A DNA stretch of 64,000 bases, taken from an uncultured Alphaproteobacteria bacterium (GTDB lineage Bacteria; Pseudomonadota; Alphaproteobacteria; Rhodobacterales; Rhodobacteraceae). Numbering within the stretch: the first letter of the stretch is position 1; every line of letters begins with the position of its first letter. A model generated the notes under the pieces. That model saw only the letters and a list, made by a program, of their open reading frames with translations, was not told the origin of the DNA and made no database searches. The position numbers and the translations under genes are program-made. The stretch covers positions 93,672-157,671 of the forward strand of contig CACJUU010000002.1 of assembly GCA_902596605.1 (NCBI GenBank). The letters run 5' to 3'. Shown here in pieces: positions 37,504-45,892 of the stretch.

Positions 37504-39072
37504 CTAAACAAAAGCATCTGGCATAGAGCTTTTCTTTTTAAGAACATATTCTTTAAGCTCTTCTATTTTCGATAACTCAAGTTCAGGGGCTTCATAATTT
37601 TTCAAAAGCTGTTCAGCTTTTTGGTTAGCTTCAAAGGTTAAATCTTTTTCACCTTCTTCTTGCCATGTTTCGAATGGCTTGTAATTCAAAATATCTGAAC
37701 GCCAAAAAGCTGATTTGAAATTTTTTTGCGTATGATCACATCCTAAAAAGTGGCCTCCCGCGCCAACATCTTTAATTGCCTCAAATGCTAAGTTTTCTTC
37801 TTCAACGTCAATACCTTTTGCAAGAGAGTTTAATATTCCTAATTGATCAGCATCCATTATAAATTTTTCTACACTTGCAACTAATCCACCCTCTAACCAC
37901 CCACATGAATGCAACATAAAGTTTACGCCACCCATTAACCCAGCGTGAAGACTATTAGATGTTTCATATGCTGCCTGAGCGTCAGTAATTTTTGAGCCAC
38001 AAAGTCCTCCTCCTGACCTATAGGGGATTTTTAACCGTCTTGCCAACTGTCCAGCTCCATACAGGACTTTTGACGACTCCGGCGTCCCAAATGTTGGCGC
38101 ACCCGAATTCATATCGATAGATGTAACGAAAGTACCAAAAATTACAGGAGCACCCTTTCTTACTAATTGACTATAAGCCACTCCTGCCAGGACTTCTGCT
38201 AAAACTTGTGATAGTGTCCCTGCCACTGTCACGGGTGCCATTGCACCTCCAACAATAAAAGGGGAGATAATACATGCTTGGTTCGCCCTCGCGTATACTT
38301 CCAGAGCACCCATCATTGTCGCATCTAATACCAATGGAGAATTTAGGTTTATCAACGATGTCATTACGGTATTTTCGCTAACAAATTTTTTACCAAAAAT
38401 AATCTCACTCATTTCAACGGAGTCTTCTGCCCTTTCAGGCGCAGTGACTGAACCCATATATGGCTTGTCTGAAAGTGTCATATGCGCAAAAAGCATGTCT
38501 AAATGTCTTTTATTTACTGGAATATCTGTTGGCTCACAAAGAGTTCCTCCCGAGTGATGAATCCATTTTGACATATATGATAATTTTACGAGTTTCTCGA
38601 AATCTGCCATTTCAGCATAGCGCCTACCACGCTCAAGATCTCTAATAAAGGGGGGGCCATACACAGGCGCACACACTAAATTCTTTCCTCCTATTTCAAC
38701 ATTCTTTATCTTGGATCTTGCATGCTGAGTGAAAGTAGCCGGTGCTGTAGAACAAAGCTTGCGCGCTAGACCTTTAGGTATTTTCACCAAATCTCCTTTT
38801 ATATCGGCTCCGGCTTCTTTCCATAATTTTAATGCAAACGCGTTATCAGGGAATTTAACACCAATTTCTGATAGAACTTTTTCAGCGCTATTTTCAATCA
38901 CTTCCAAAGCCTCTTCATTGAGTATTTCGAAATCTGGAATTTTTCTCTCAATATACTTGGAAAACTCTATTTGTTGAGTGGTTCTAGCTTCACGTCTAGC
39001 AGCTCTACCACCCGAACCTTTTCTTGCTCTATTCAATATAAAATACCAATCAGAAATATGTTTTGTTTGCAA
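37504..39072 (-). CDS. Trimethylamine methyltransferase (MttB) family protein, non-pyrrolysine
   Basis: 522 aa. Recognised from the N-terminal GSGGRAARREAR stretch and blocks such as WIHHSGGTLCEPTDIPVN, GALEVYARANQACIISPF and VGAGGHFLGCDHTQ. No in-frame TAG is present, so it belongs to the widespread COG5598 group without pyrrolysine; characterised relatives demethylate glycine betaine or other quaternary amines using a corrinoid protein. No corrinoid-binding or activating protein is adjacent. Start is uncertain: TTG 39072 or TTG 39036, neither with a clear ribosome site. Confidence 0.88.
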   Translation of the reverse strand: MQTKHISDWYFILNRARKGSGGRAARREARTTQQIEFSKYIERKIPDFEILNEEALEVIENSAEKVLSEIGVKFPDNAFALKLWKEAGADIKGDLVKIPKGLARKLCSTAPATFTQHARSKIKNVEIGGKNLVCAPVYGPPFIRDLERGRRYAEMADFEKLVKLSYMSKWIHHSGGTLCEPTDIPVNKRHLDMLFAHMTLSDKPYMGSVTAPERAEDSVEMSEIIFGKKFVSENTVMTSLINLNSPLVLDATMMGALEVYARANQACIISPFIVGGAMAPVTVAGTLSQVLAEVLAGVAYSQLVRKGAPVIFGTFVTSIDMNSGAPTFGTPESSKVLYGAGQLARRLKIPYRSGGGLCGSKITDAQAAYETSNSLHAGLMGGVNFMLHSCGWLEGGLVASVEKFIMDADQLGILNSLAKGIDVEEENLAFEAIKDVGAGGHFLGCDHTQKNFKSAFWRSDILNYKPFETWQEEGEKDLTFEANQKAEQLLKNYEAPELELSKIEELKEYVLKKKSSMPDAFV

Positions 39073-39144
39073 CCATGTGTTATGTTACCTAATGTTGATA
39101 TCAAATAACACCAATTTTATAGATTAAAAAGCCTATAATTCGTC

Positions 39145-40686
39145 ATGATCCTAATTATTGATTTTGGAAGTCAAGTAACTCAACTTATAGCAAGGCGAAT
39201 AAGAGAGCTTAGCGTCTATTGCGAAATTATTCCTTGGGATGCAGATATTCTAAATACTAAATCAATCAGTGAGGCAGAAGCTCTTATATTGTCTGGAGGC
39301 CCAGACTCTACTAGAATAAAGAAAAGCCCTACAGTATCAAAACGAATTTTTGACTTAAACATCCCGATATTAGGCATTTGCTATGGACACCAACTTATCT
39401 GCAAACTGTTAGGCGGTAAGATATCAAAGTCAGAAAAAAGAGAGTTTGGAAAAACAATTATCCGTAAAAAGAGAAAAATCTCATCTTTATTGCTACAAGA
39501 TTTATTCAAAAATAACAAAGAAGAAGTTTGGATGAGTCATGGTGATGCAGTAACTGAATTACCAGAAGGATTTGTAGAACTTGCAAGCTCGGATACCTCT
39601 TCATTTTCAATAATTGGAGATGCTGCTAGAAAGGTGTTTGGTGTCCAGTTTCATCCTGAGGTTGTTCACACAGTAAACGGAAAAAAATTTTTAGAAAACT
39701 TTGTAAACATCGCAAACATTAAAAGAAATTGGACTCCCGTTAAAATAACAAAAAATTTAATTGAAAAACTTAAAAACGAGATAGGAGACGAAAGGGTAAT
39801 TTGTGGCATATCTGGTGGTGTGGATAGCACAGTTACAGCTATGCTATTGCATAGGGCAATCAAAAACAATCTAACATGTATTTTTGTCGATAATGGGCTT
39901 CTTCGGAAGCAAGAAGCTACTCAGATAGAATTTTTTTTCAAAAAGCACTTCAAAATTAAATTAAAAACAGTAAAGGCGAAAAGTCTTTTTTTACAGAATC
40001 TTAAAGGTGTGAGCGATCCTGAAAAGAAGAGAAAAATTATAGGAAAACTTTTTATAAATGTTTTCGAAAGAGAAGCAAAAAAGCTTAAAAATATAAGCTA
40101 TCTGGCACAAGGAACTCTCTATCCTGATGTAATTGAGTCGACGTCAGTGCATGGAAAATCGGCAGCAACTATAAAAAGTCATCATAACGTTGGTGGGTTG
40201 CCCAAAAAAATGAATCTAAAGTTAGTAGAACCATTAAAAGCACTTTTTAAGGATGAGGTTAGAAAAATTGGTTATGAGTTGAAACTCAATAAAACGTTTC
40301 TAGACAGGCACCCGTTCCCCGGACCAGGTTTAGCTATAAGATGCCCCGGTGAAATAACTGCAAAAAAACTGAGCCTTTTGAGAGAAGCAGACAATATTTT
40401 CCTTGAACAACTAAGAAAACACAAATTATACAATAATGTATGGCAAGCATTAGTAATCTTACTGCCTGTTAAAAGCGTAGGCGTGATGGGTGATGCTCGG
40501 ACACACGAGTATAGCTGTGTCCTAAGAGCAGTAAGTAGCACCGATGGGATGACCGCTGACTTCTCTTACTTCAAAAGAGAATTCCTTTCAGAAACAAGCA
40601 ATAAAATTATTAACGAGGTTAAAGGAATAAATAGAGTATTGTTTGATATTACCTCTAAACCGCCGGGGACAATTGAGTGGGAGTAA
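39145..40686 (+). CDS. guaA: GMP synthase (glutamine-hydrolysing)
   Basis: 513 aa. Glutaminase domain with nucleophile in LGICYGHQLICKLLGG and catalytic VQFHPEVVHT; ATP pyrophosphatase loop GISGGVDSTVTA; C-terminal dimer domain ending PPGTIEWE. The last codons ATTGAGTGGGAGT are the target site of the islands that follow, and the coding sequence remains intact with stop TAA. Confidence 0.98.
   Translation: MILIIDFGSQVTQLIARRIRELSVYCEIIPWDADILNTKSISEAEALILSGGPDSTRIKKSPTVSKRIFDLNIPILGICYGHQLICKLLGGKISKSEKREFGKTIIRKKRKISSLLLQDLFKNNKEEVWMSHGDAVTELPEGFVELASSDTSSFSIIGDAARKVFGVQFHPEVVHTVNGKKFLENFVNIANIKRNWTPVKITKNLIEKLKNEIGDERVICGISGGVDSTVTAMLLHRAIKNNLTCIFVDNGLLRKQEATQIEFFFKKHFKIKLKTVKAKSLFLQNLKGVSDPEKKRKIIGKLFINVFEREAKKLKNISYLAQGTLYPDVIESTSVHGKSAATIKSHHNVGGLPKKMNLKLVEPLKALFKDEVRKIGYELKLNKTFLDRHPFPGPGLAIRCPGEITAKKLSLLREADNIFLEQLRKHKLYNNVWQALVILLPVKSVGVMGDARTHEYSCVLRAVSSTDGMTADFSYFKREFLSETSNKIINEVKGINRVLFDITSKPPGTIEWE
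40672..40684 (+). repeat. Attachment-site core, copy 1 (attL in guaA 3' end)
   Basis: ATTGAGTGGGAGT, the last four guaA codons (IEWE) plus the first base of the stop. The same 13 bases recur at 44022 and 49208. The 3' end of guaA is a recognised integration site for genomic islands in many bacteria. Confidence 0.88.
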
Positions 40687-40748
40687 TCCATACCTAACCA
40701 TAACTAACTAACCCATTGGTTTTATTACACTTTTATAAAATAATATAG

Positions 40749-40766
40749 TTTCAAACTACTTTCAAA
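40749..40766 (+). repeat. Candidate integrase arm site, TTTCAAA pair (left, 1)
   Basis: Two TTTCAAA heptamers with a 4-base spacer (CTAC), 64 bases inside att copy 1. The same 7-4-7 layout recurs at 43959 and 49471, near the other att copies. Confidence 0.6.
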
Positions 40767-40799
40767 GAGTGTTGATTTTATTACATTTTGTGATAAAAC

Positions 40800-40818
40800 T
40801 TTCAAAGTAAGTTTCAAA
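40800..40818 (+). repeat. Candidate integrase arm site, TTTCAAA pair (left, 2)
   Basis: TTTCAAA twice, spaced by GTAAG, directly before the integrase TTG start. Position over the leader suggests the recombinase could repress its own gene by binding here (inference). Confidence 0.6.
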
Positions 40819-40830
40819 CTAAATGGATTA

Positions 40831-42135
40831 TTGAATAAAGTGAGTTCTAAAAAACGAGAAATGCACGAAAACCTAAAACTTGGTGCGAATCCACCTCGTT
40901 CTACTCACGCAAATGGACTAACCAGTAAGTTCTACACAGCAGAAGTTGATATATGTGATGGTGCAGTAAAACTCATTAGAACAAAACAATCTGGTGATGT
41001 TTGGCAGATGCGTTGTTGGATTCACGCAGAGAAGAAATACATAAAAAAATCATTACGAACAAAAGATTTAGATTCTGCAAAAACCAAAGGTAGAGAACTT
41101 TACTACACTATGATGGGTAAGGTTTCGGCAGGACAAAAACTATTCACCATTACTGCGAAAGAGTTAGTTGAGAAATACTTGGACTATCAACTTGATAGAG
41201 TTGAGGGTGGTTTCATTACCAAAGGCAGATGGACTACTATTAGAACTCAACTAAATCATTTTCTTGGTTTCATTGGTGATGATAGGAAGTTGGATACTAT
41301 AAAAAGAGAGAAATACAAAGACTACTATATTTACAGACGAAAGATTGCACCCCAAGTCCAAGATGTGACTCTTATAAACGAGAGGGCAAATTTGGGTCAT
41401 ATGTATAAGTTTGCATTAGAAAAAGGTTTCATAACGCAAGATAGATTACCTCTTTGGCAGGAACTCAAACGAGTAAATGTGAATAGCAGAACTTCATTCA
41501 CCAGAGATGATTATAAAACTCTCTATACCTATCTGCGAAACTACACCAAAAAGATTAGTGATGAACGAGAACTCTATAATCGGCAGTTGTTGAGAGATTT
41601 TATCCTTATCCTATCCAATACTGGTTTAAGATTTGGTGAATGTAGGCAGTTGAAGTGGAACTTTATTCAAGTTGTAAAAGGTAAAAACAAATACCCAAAT
41701 GTGCAGATTAGAGTTCCAGCAGCAATCTCAAAAGTTGGAAAAGATAGAACTGCGATTGGTATGCGTGGTGATTTCTTCAACAGAATAAAAACCTATTCCA
41801 AACATACGCACCCACAAGATTACATTTTTGCAGATTTAAATACTGGAGAAATGTTTGGTAGGAAACTTCTATACAAGTATTGGGATTTGATAATGAAAGA
41901 GAGTGGTTTGGGTGAAAGTCCAAACGACTATTCTTACTATTGTCTGCGACACACATTTGCGACTTACAGACTGCAATATGGAAAAGTAGATATAAGAACT
42001 CTGGGTAAGGTAATGGGTTGTTCTGTTCGTTTCATAGAACAGCATTACGATAGTGCAAGAGTTGAGAATATGATGGATTACATAACGCAAGATGTAGAAC
42101 GAGATGATGCGTTTAGTGATGTGATTTTATCGTAA
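40831..42135 (+). CDS. Tyrosine-type site-specific recombinase (integrase)
   Basis: 434 aa, starts at TTG. The catalytic set is recognisable: arginine in LSNTGLRFGECRQLKW, HxxR-type box CLRHTFATYRLQYG, and nucleophile tyrosine about Y406 in FIEQHYDSARV. A SAM-like core-binding domain precedes it (about residues 110-215). Closeness to the guaA attachment core makes it the likely integrase of element A. Arm-type repeats lie just upstream. Confidence 0.92.
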   Translation: MNKVSSKKREMHENLKLGANPPRSTHANGLTSKFYTAEVDICDGAVKLIRTKQSGDVWQMRCWIHAEKKYIKKSLRTKDLDSAKTKGRELYYTMMGKVSAGQKLFTITAKELVEKYLDYQLDRVEGGFITKGRWTTIRTQLNHFLGFIGDDRKLDTIKREKYKDYYIYRRKIAPQVQDVTLINERANLGHMYKFALEKGFITQDRLPLWQELKRVNVNSRTSFTRDDYKTLYTYLRNYTKKISDERELYNRQLLRDFILILSNTGLRFGECRQLKWNFIQVVKGKNKYPNVQIRVPAAISKVGKDRTAIGMRGDFFNRIKTYSKHTHPQDYIFADLNTGEMFGRKLLYKYWDLIMKESGLGESPNDYSYYCLRHTFATYRLQYGKVDIRTLGKVMGCSVRFIEQHYDSARVENMMDYITQDVERDDAFSDVILS

Positions 42136-42328
42136 TGACATTTTTAAGTTGAGTAGATTGAGTTGTTATAGATAAGAAGTTCCCTAACAAAAAGATTCAA
42201 TGGGGGTAGTTTTTTTTACCAAAAAAAACACAGTTGAACATTAGAAAAAAAGTGATAACAATTTGATTAATTAAAAAAAATATATATGTGCATATCAGAA
42301 TTATTGTTAGTAGGGAGAAAATTTTTCA

Positions 42329-43687
42329 ATGAAAATAAAGTTATATAGGTCTTCCACAGTTGGATTAGATTTAAATGGTTATAGAATACTAATGGATCCT
42401 TGGTTAACAGATGGAGAATATTATGGTTCTTGGTGTCATTATCCTTATTATGATTTAGATAAAAATATTAATGAAATAAATTCTTATAATGCCATTTACA
42501 TAAGTCATATTCATCCAGACCATTGTTCTGATGATACTTTAAAAAAAATAAGTAAAGAAATTCCAATTTATATTCACTCATATCATTCAAAATTTTTAAA
42601 ATTTAAATTAGAAAGATTTGGTTTTAAAGTAATTGAACTTGAAAATAATAAAAGAACAAAACTAGATAAAAATGCTTATATAAATATTTTTGCTGCTGAT
42701 AATTGTAACCCTGAACTATGTTTTAAATTTGCTGGTTGTGCCGATTTTACTGCTAAGGAAGGTACTTCTCAACAAATAGATACACTTTCTATAATTGATG
42801 ATGGAAAAAATGTATTGATGAATGTAAATGATTGCCCCATTGAATTAGCACAATCAACATTCAAAGACATAAAAAAACAATATGAGAAAATAAATGTTTT
42901 ACTTACAGGTTACGGTGGAGCAGGTCCTTATCCTCAATGTTTTGAAAATCTTAATTTAGAAGAAAAAATAATTGCCGCTCAATCAAAAGAAAAACAATTT
43001 CTGAACCAGGCAGTTGACTATATTGATGCAATTAAACCAGACTTTTATATGCCTTTTGCTGGCACATACACATTGGCAGGTAAACTTTCCAAACTTCAAA
43101 GTTTAAGGGGGGTATCAAATATGGATGATGCTTATAATTTTTTTGAAAACTATTATTCATCAAAAAATCTTTCAGATAGTATTAAACCTTTAAAATTAAA
43201 TACTGGCACCACATTTGATTTAAACATTAAGGAATATGATAAAGATTATCAAAAAATAAATTATGATGAATATCAATCATATATTGATTTAGAGTTAAGT
43301 AATAAATTACTTACTTATGAAAAAGATGAAATTCCAAGTTTTGATGAAATTTATGAATTATCAAAAAAAGCACATCAGAGGTTTTTAGATAAAATGTTGA
43401 TTAATAATGTAAGTTTAAAATCAGATATTTTTGTTAAAGTTAATGGAAAGAGTTTAATGTTAGGTAAAGATAAAAACTTATCAGTTATTAAATCAGATGA
43501 AATTAACCAAAAATCTAAACAATATGTTAGGTATGAAACTGATATTAGACTATTAAAAAGATTACTTATGGGACCAAGGTATGCTCATTGGAATAATGCT
43601 GAAATAGGTTCACATTTACAATTTTTTAGAAAACCCAATACTTTTGAAAGAGATGTTTATGGTTCAATGGTTTATTTTCATTGTTAA
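42329..43687 (+). CDS. MBL-fold metallohydrolase, CMAH/UlaG-related (cargo gene)
   Basis: 452 aa, visibly more AT-rich than the core genes. The metal site HxHxDH is present in YISHIHPDHCS, preceded by GYRILMDPWLTDG. The C-terminal HWNNAEIGSHLQFFRKPNTF resembles the end of CMP-sialic-acid-hydroxylase-like and NamH-like proteins, but no Rieske iron-sulfur domain precedes the MBL part. Exact substrate unknown; surface sugar modification is a guess. AGGGAG lies upstream of the ATG. It is the only intact cargo of element A. Confidence 0.75.
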   Translation: MKIKLYRSSTVGLDLNGYRILMDPWLTDGEYYGSWCHYPYYDLDKNINEINSYNAIYISHIHPDHCSDDTLKKISKEIPIYIHSYHSKFLKFKLERFGFKVIELENNKRTKLDKNAYINIFAADNCNPELCFKFAGCADFTAKEGTSQQIDTLSIIDDGKNVLMNVNDCPIELAQSTFKDIKKQYEKINVLLTGYGGAGPYPQCFENLNLEEKIIAAQSKEKQFLNQAVDYIDAIKPDFYMPFAGTYTLAGKLSKLQSLRGVSNMDDAYNFFENYYSSKNLSDSIKPLKLNTGTTFDLNIKEYDKDYQKINYDEYQSYIDLELSNKLLTYEKDEIPSFDEIYELSKKAHQRFLDKMLINNVSLKSDIFVKVNGKSLMLGKDKNLSVIKSDEINQKSKQYVRYETDIRLLKRLLMGPRYAHWNNAEIGSHLQFFRKPNTFERDVYGSMVYFHC

Positions 43688-43697
43688 ACACTAATTT

Positions 43698-43844
43698 TCA
43701 AATATGGTTTATTGAATTTTTGAATGCCGTTGCAAAGTCTCCATTCTGAGCAGCAGTCAATCGTTTATTAAAATCTGCTGAATAAGAAGGTGTTCCCAAA
43801 AAAAGAGAGAAGAGCAGAACTGGAATGATAATTAGAGTTCTCAT
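43698..43844 (-). pseudogene. Truncated Sel1-repeat secreted protein (48-codon fragment)
   Basis: Below the ORF-track cutoff. Reading MRTLIIIPVLLFSLF then GTPSYSADFNKRLTAAQNGD gives a signal peptide and the opening of a Sel1/TPR-like repeat. Homology is lost after about codon 40 (GDFATA, near 43725) and a stop follows eight codons later, abutting the 3' end of the MBL gene. Likely a gene cut by recombination when the cargo was placed here. Confidence 0.65.
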
Positions 43845-43958
43845 ACTAAAACTTTAATTAAAATATATGTGGAAGGTGAAGAGTGTGTTTATAGATTAGG
43901 AAATGATTGTATTGTATAGGGATTAGGTAAGTAGTTGATTATTATGAATAAAAATGAA

Positions 43959-43976
43959 ATTCAAAGTAGTTTCAAA
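43959..43976 (+). repeat. Candidate integrase arm site near att copy 2
   Basis: ATTCAAA-GTAG-TTTCAAA, 45 bases left of att copy 2; one base off the 49471 version. Confidence 0.55.
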
Positions 43977-44021
43977 GTAATAAAAAACCCAATAGAATCA
44001 ATAACTTACAAGGAAAGTATT

Positions 44022-44034
44022 ATTGAGTGGGAGT
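44022..44034 (+). repeat. Attachment-site core, copy 2
   Basis: ATTGAGTGGGAGT again, followed by GAGG. With copy 3 it shares 16 bases (TTATTGAGTGGGAGTG). If joined to guaA it would read IEWE then TGA. Confidence 0.85.
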
Positions 44035-44073
44035 GAGGAAAAGATATATCTTATTGAAAAATAAATTTTATTT

Positions 44074-44091
44074 TTGCAAAATAGTTGCAAA
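44074..44091 (+). repeat. Variant arm-type repeat, TTGCAAA pair
   Basis: TTGCAAA-ATAG-TTGCAAA, with the same 7-4-7 geometry as the TTTCAAA pairs but a changed third base, 39 bases right of att copy 2. A lone TTTCAAA follows at 44122. The rest of the 736-base gap between the MBL gene and hsdM shows no coding sequence beyond the Sel1 fragment. Confidence 0.5.
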
Positions 44092-44153
44092 GTAAAACTA
44101 CTACATTGTTTTAATTACACCTTTCAAAACATATAGCACAGACTTTTACAAAC

Positions 44154-44177
44154 TTACGCAACTATTGCTTTGCGTAA
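44154..44177. repeat. Inverted repeat upstream of hsdM
   Basis: TTACGCAA and TTGCGTAA, perfect 8-base arms around an 8-base spacer, 260 bases before hsdM. Could be an operator, a recombinase site or a hairpin; nothing decides. Confidence 0.45.
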
Positions 44178-44437
44178 AAAAATGCATGCTCTTTTTTGTG
44201 TTACATATCCTCATAGTAACTACCAACCAATACTTATTCACGTAACAAATTAAGTTATATTATTTTTGTAACAAATTAAAAGAAAGGTAAATAAGTAAAT
44301 ATGCGTATCTAACATTAAAAGAATAATCCGTCCTTAAAAGCCAAAATGTGGAAATAACCTAAAGCTATTGAAAACAATAGATTTGTCTGAATTCAAATTA
44401 TTAGTAATAATAACCAAACATATTGAATTGGTGGCAT

Positions 44438-45892
44438 ATGTACGAAACAACATTTAAAAATATTGATGATACCTTATGGAAAGATGCTGGTTGCAGCAGT
44501 GAGCTTGATTACATTGAACAGACAAGCTGGATATTGTTCCTCAAATATTTAGATGATTTTGAATCTGATAAGGAAACAGCAGCTCTTCTAAATGGTGAAA
44601 CATACAGCCGTATCATTGACGGGGAGTTTCGTTGGGCTGAGTGGGCAGTACCAAAGAGAGCTGACGGTACATTAGATTATAATTCTGCAATGACTGGCGA
44701 TGATTTAAGGGATTTTGTGAACTTTAAGCTGTTCCCACACTTAGCAAGATTCAAACAAACTGCTGAAAACCCTCGTAGCCTAAACTATAAAATTGGAGAG
44801 ATTTTTGGTGAAGTCCGCAACAAGCTTCAGAGTGGCTATGCTTTGCGTGATGTCATAAATAAGGTGGACGAACTTAAATTCCTTAGCAATGAGGATAAAC
44901 ATGAACTGAGCAGCTTGTATGAAGACAAAATCAAAAACATGGGTAATGCGGGACGTAATGGCGGTGAATATTATACTCCACGCCCCCTCATCAAAAGCAT
45001 TGTCAAAGTAACCAACCCAAAGATCGGCGAAACAGTCTATGACGGTGCGGTGGGTAGTGCAGGCTTTCTTTGTGAGGCATACGCATGGATGCATGGACAC
45101 GGCGAGTTGAGTGCTGCTGACTATGAGCAACTGCAAAACAACACTTTTATTGGCAAAGAGAAAAAATCGCTAGCCTATGTGATTGGTATTATGAACATGA
45201 TACTGCACGGTGTTGAGGCACCCAATATCGTTCACAGCAACACATTGGCTGAGAATATTACTGATATACAGCAAAAAGACAGAGTTGATGTCGTGCTTGC
45301 CAATCCCCCATTTGGTGGAAAAGAACGTGCAGAAATTCAGCAGAACTTTCCCATCAAAACTAGTGAAACAGCTTATTTGTTCTTACAGCATTTCATTAAA
45401 ATTTTGAAGAGTAGTGGACGTTGTGGTGTGGTTATTAAAAACACATTTCTTAGCAACACAGACAATGCCAGCACTGCCCTTCGTAAGCAATTGTTGGAGG
45501 AATGTAATCTATTCGCAGTGCTGGATTTACCAGGTGGTGCCTTTATTGGCACAGGTGTTAAAACTGTTGTCCTATTTTTTGAGAAGGGCAAACCAACAGA
45601 CAAGATTTGGTATTACCAGCTGGATGCTGGTAGGAACATGGGCAAAACAAATCCACTTAACGAAAAGGATTTGGCTGAGTTTGTAGAAATGTCTAAAGCG
45701 CAGGAGCTGAGTGAGAACAGCTGGCTGGTGGATGTCGCTGACATAAACACAAATACATGGGATTTGGCAGTGAACAACCCGAATTTTGTTGAGGAAGTGG
45801 ATAACCGCACTCCAGCAGAAATAATTGCAGAGATTGAAGAATTAGACGCTCAAGCAGTACAAGCACTGCAAGCGATTAAGGAGTTACTGTGA
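44438..45892 (+). CDS. hsdM: Type I restriction-modification DNA adenine methyltransferase, HsdM
   Basis: 484 aa from ATG 44438 (GGTGG about six bases upstream; the track TTG is five codons earlier). N-terminal HsdM helical domain (TLWKDAGCSSELDYIEQTSW), AdoMet region YDGAVGSAGFLCEAY, catalytic NPPFGGKERAE for N6-adenine. Intact. Its base composition is less AT-rich than the MBL gene next door, consistent with separate acquisition. Confidence 0.96.
   Translation: MYETTFKNIDDTLWKDAGCSSELDYIEQTSWILFLKYLDDFESDKETAALLNGETYSRIIDGEFRWAEWAVPKRADGTLDYNSAMTGDDLRDFVNFKLFPHLARFKQTAENPRSLNYKIGEIFGEVRNKLQSGYALRDVINKVDELKFLSNEDKHELSSLYEDKIKNMGNAGRNGGEYYTPRPLIKSIVKVTNPKIGETVYDGAVGSAGFLCEAYAWMHGHGELSAADYEQLQNNTFIGKEKKSLAYVIGIMNMILHGVEAPNIVHSNTLAENITDIQQKDRVDVVLANPPFGGKERAEIQQNFPIKTSETAYLFLQHFIKILKSSGRCGVVIKNTFLSNTDNASTALRKQLLEECNLFAVLDLPGGAFIGTGVKTVVLFFEKGKPTDKIWYYQLDAGRNMGKTNPLNEKDLAEFVEMSKAQELSENSWLVDVADINTNTWDLAVNNPNFVEEVDNRTPAEIIAEIEELDAQAVQALQAIKELL

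Larger units (their letters stand above)
40672..44034 (+). mobile_element. Element A: small guaA-targeted integrative element
   Basis: Bounded by att copies 1 and 2, about 3.35 kb. It contains a tyrosine recombinase next to the left end, one MBL-fold gene and a truncated Sel1-type gene on the opposite strand. Excision between the copies would leave guaA ending IEWE followed by TGA, so either state gives a proper protein. Whether it is still mobile is not known. Confidence 0.75.
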
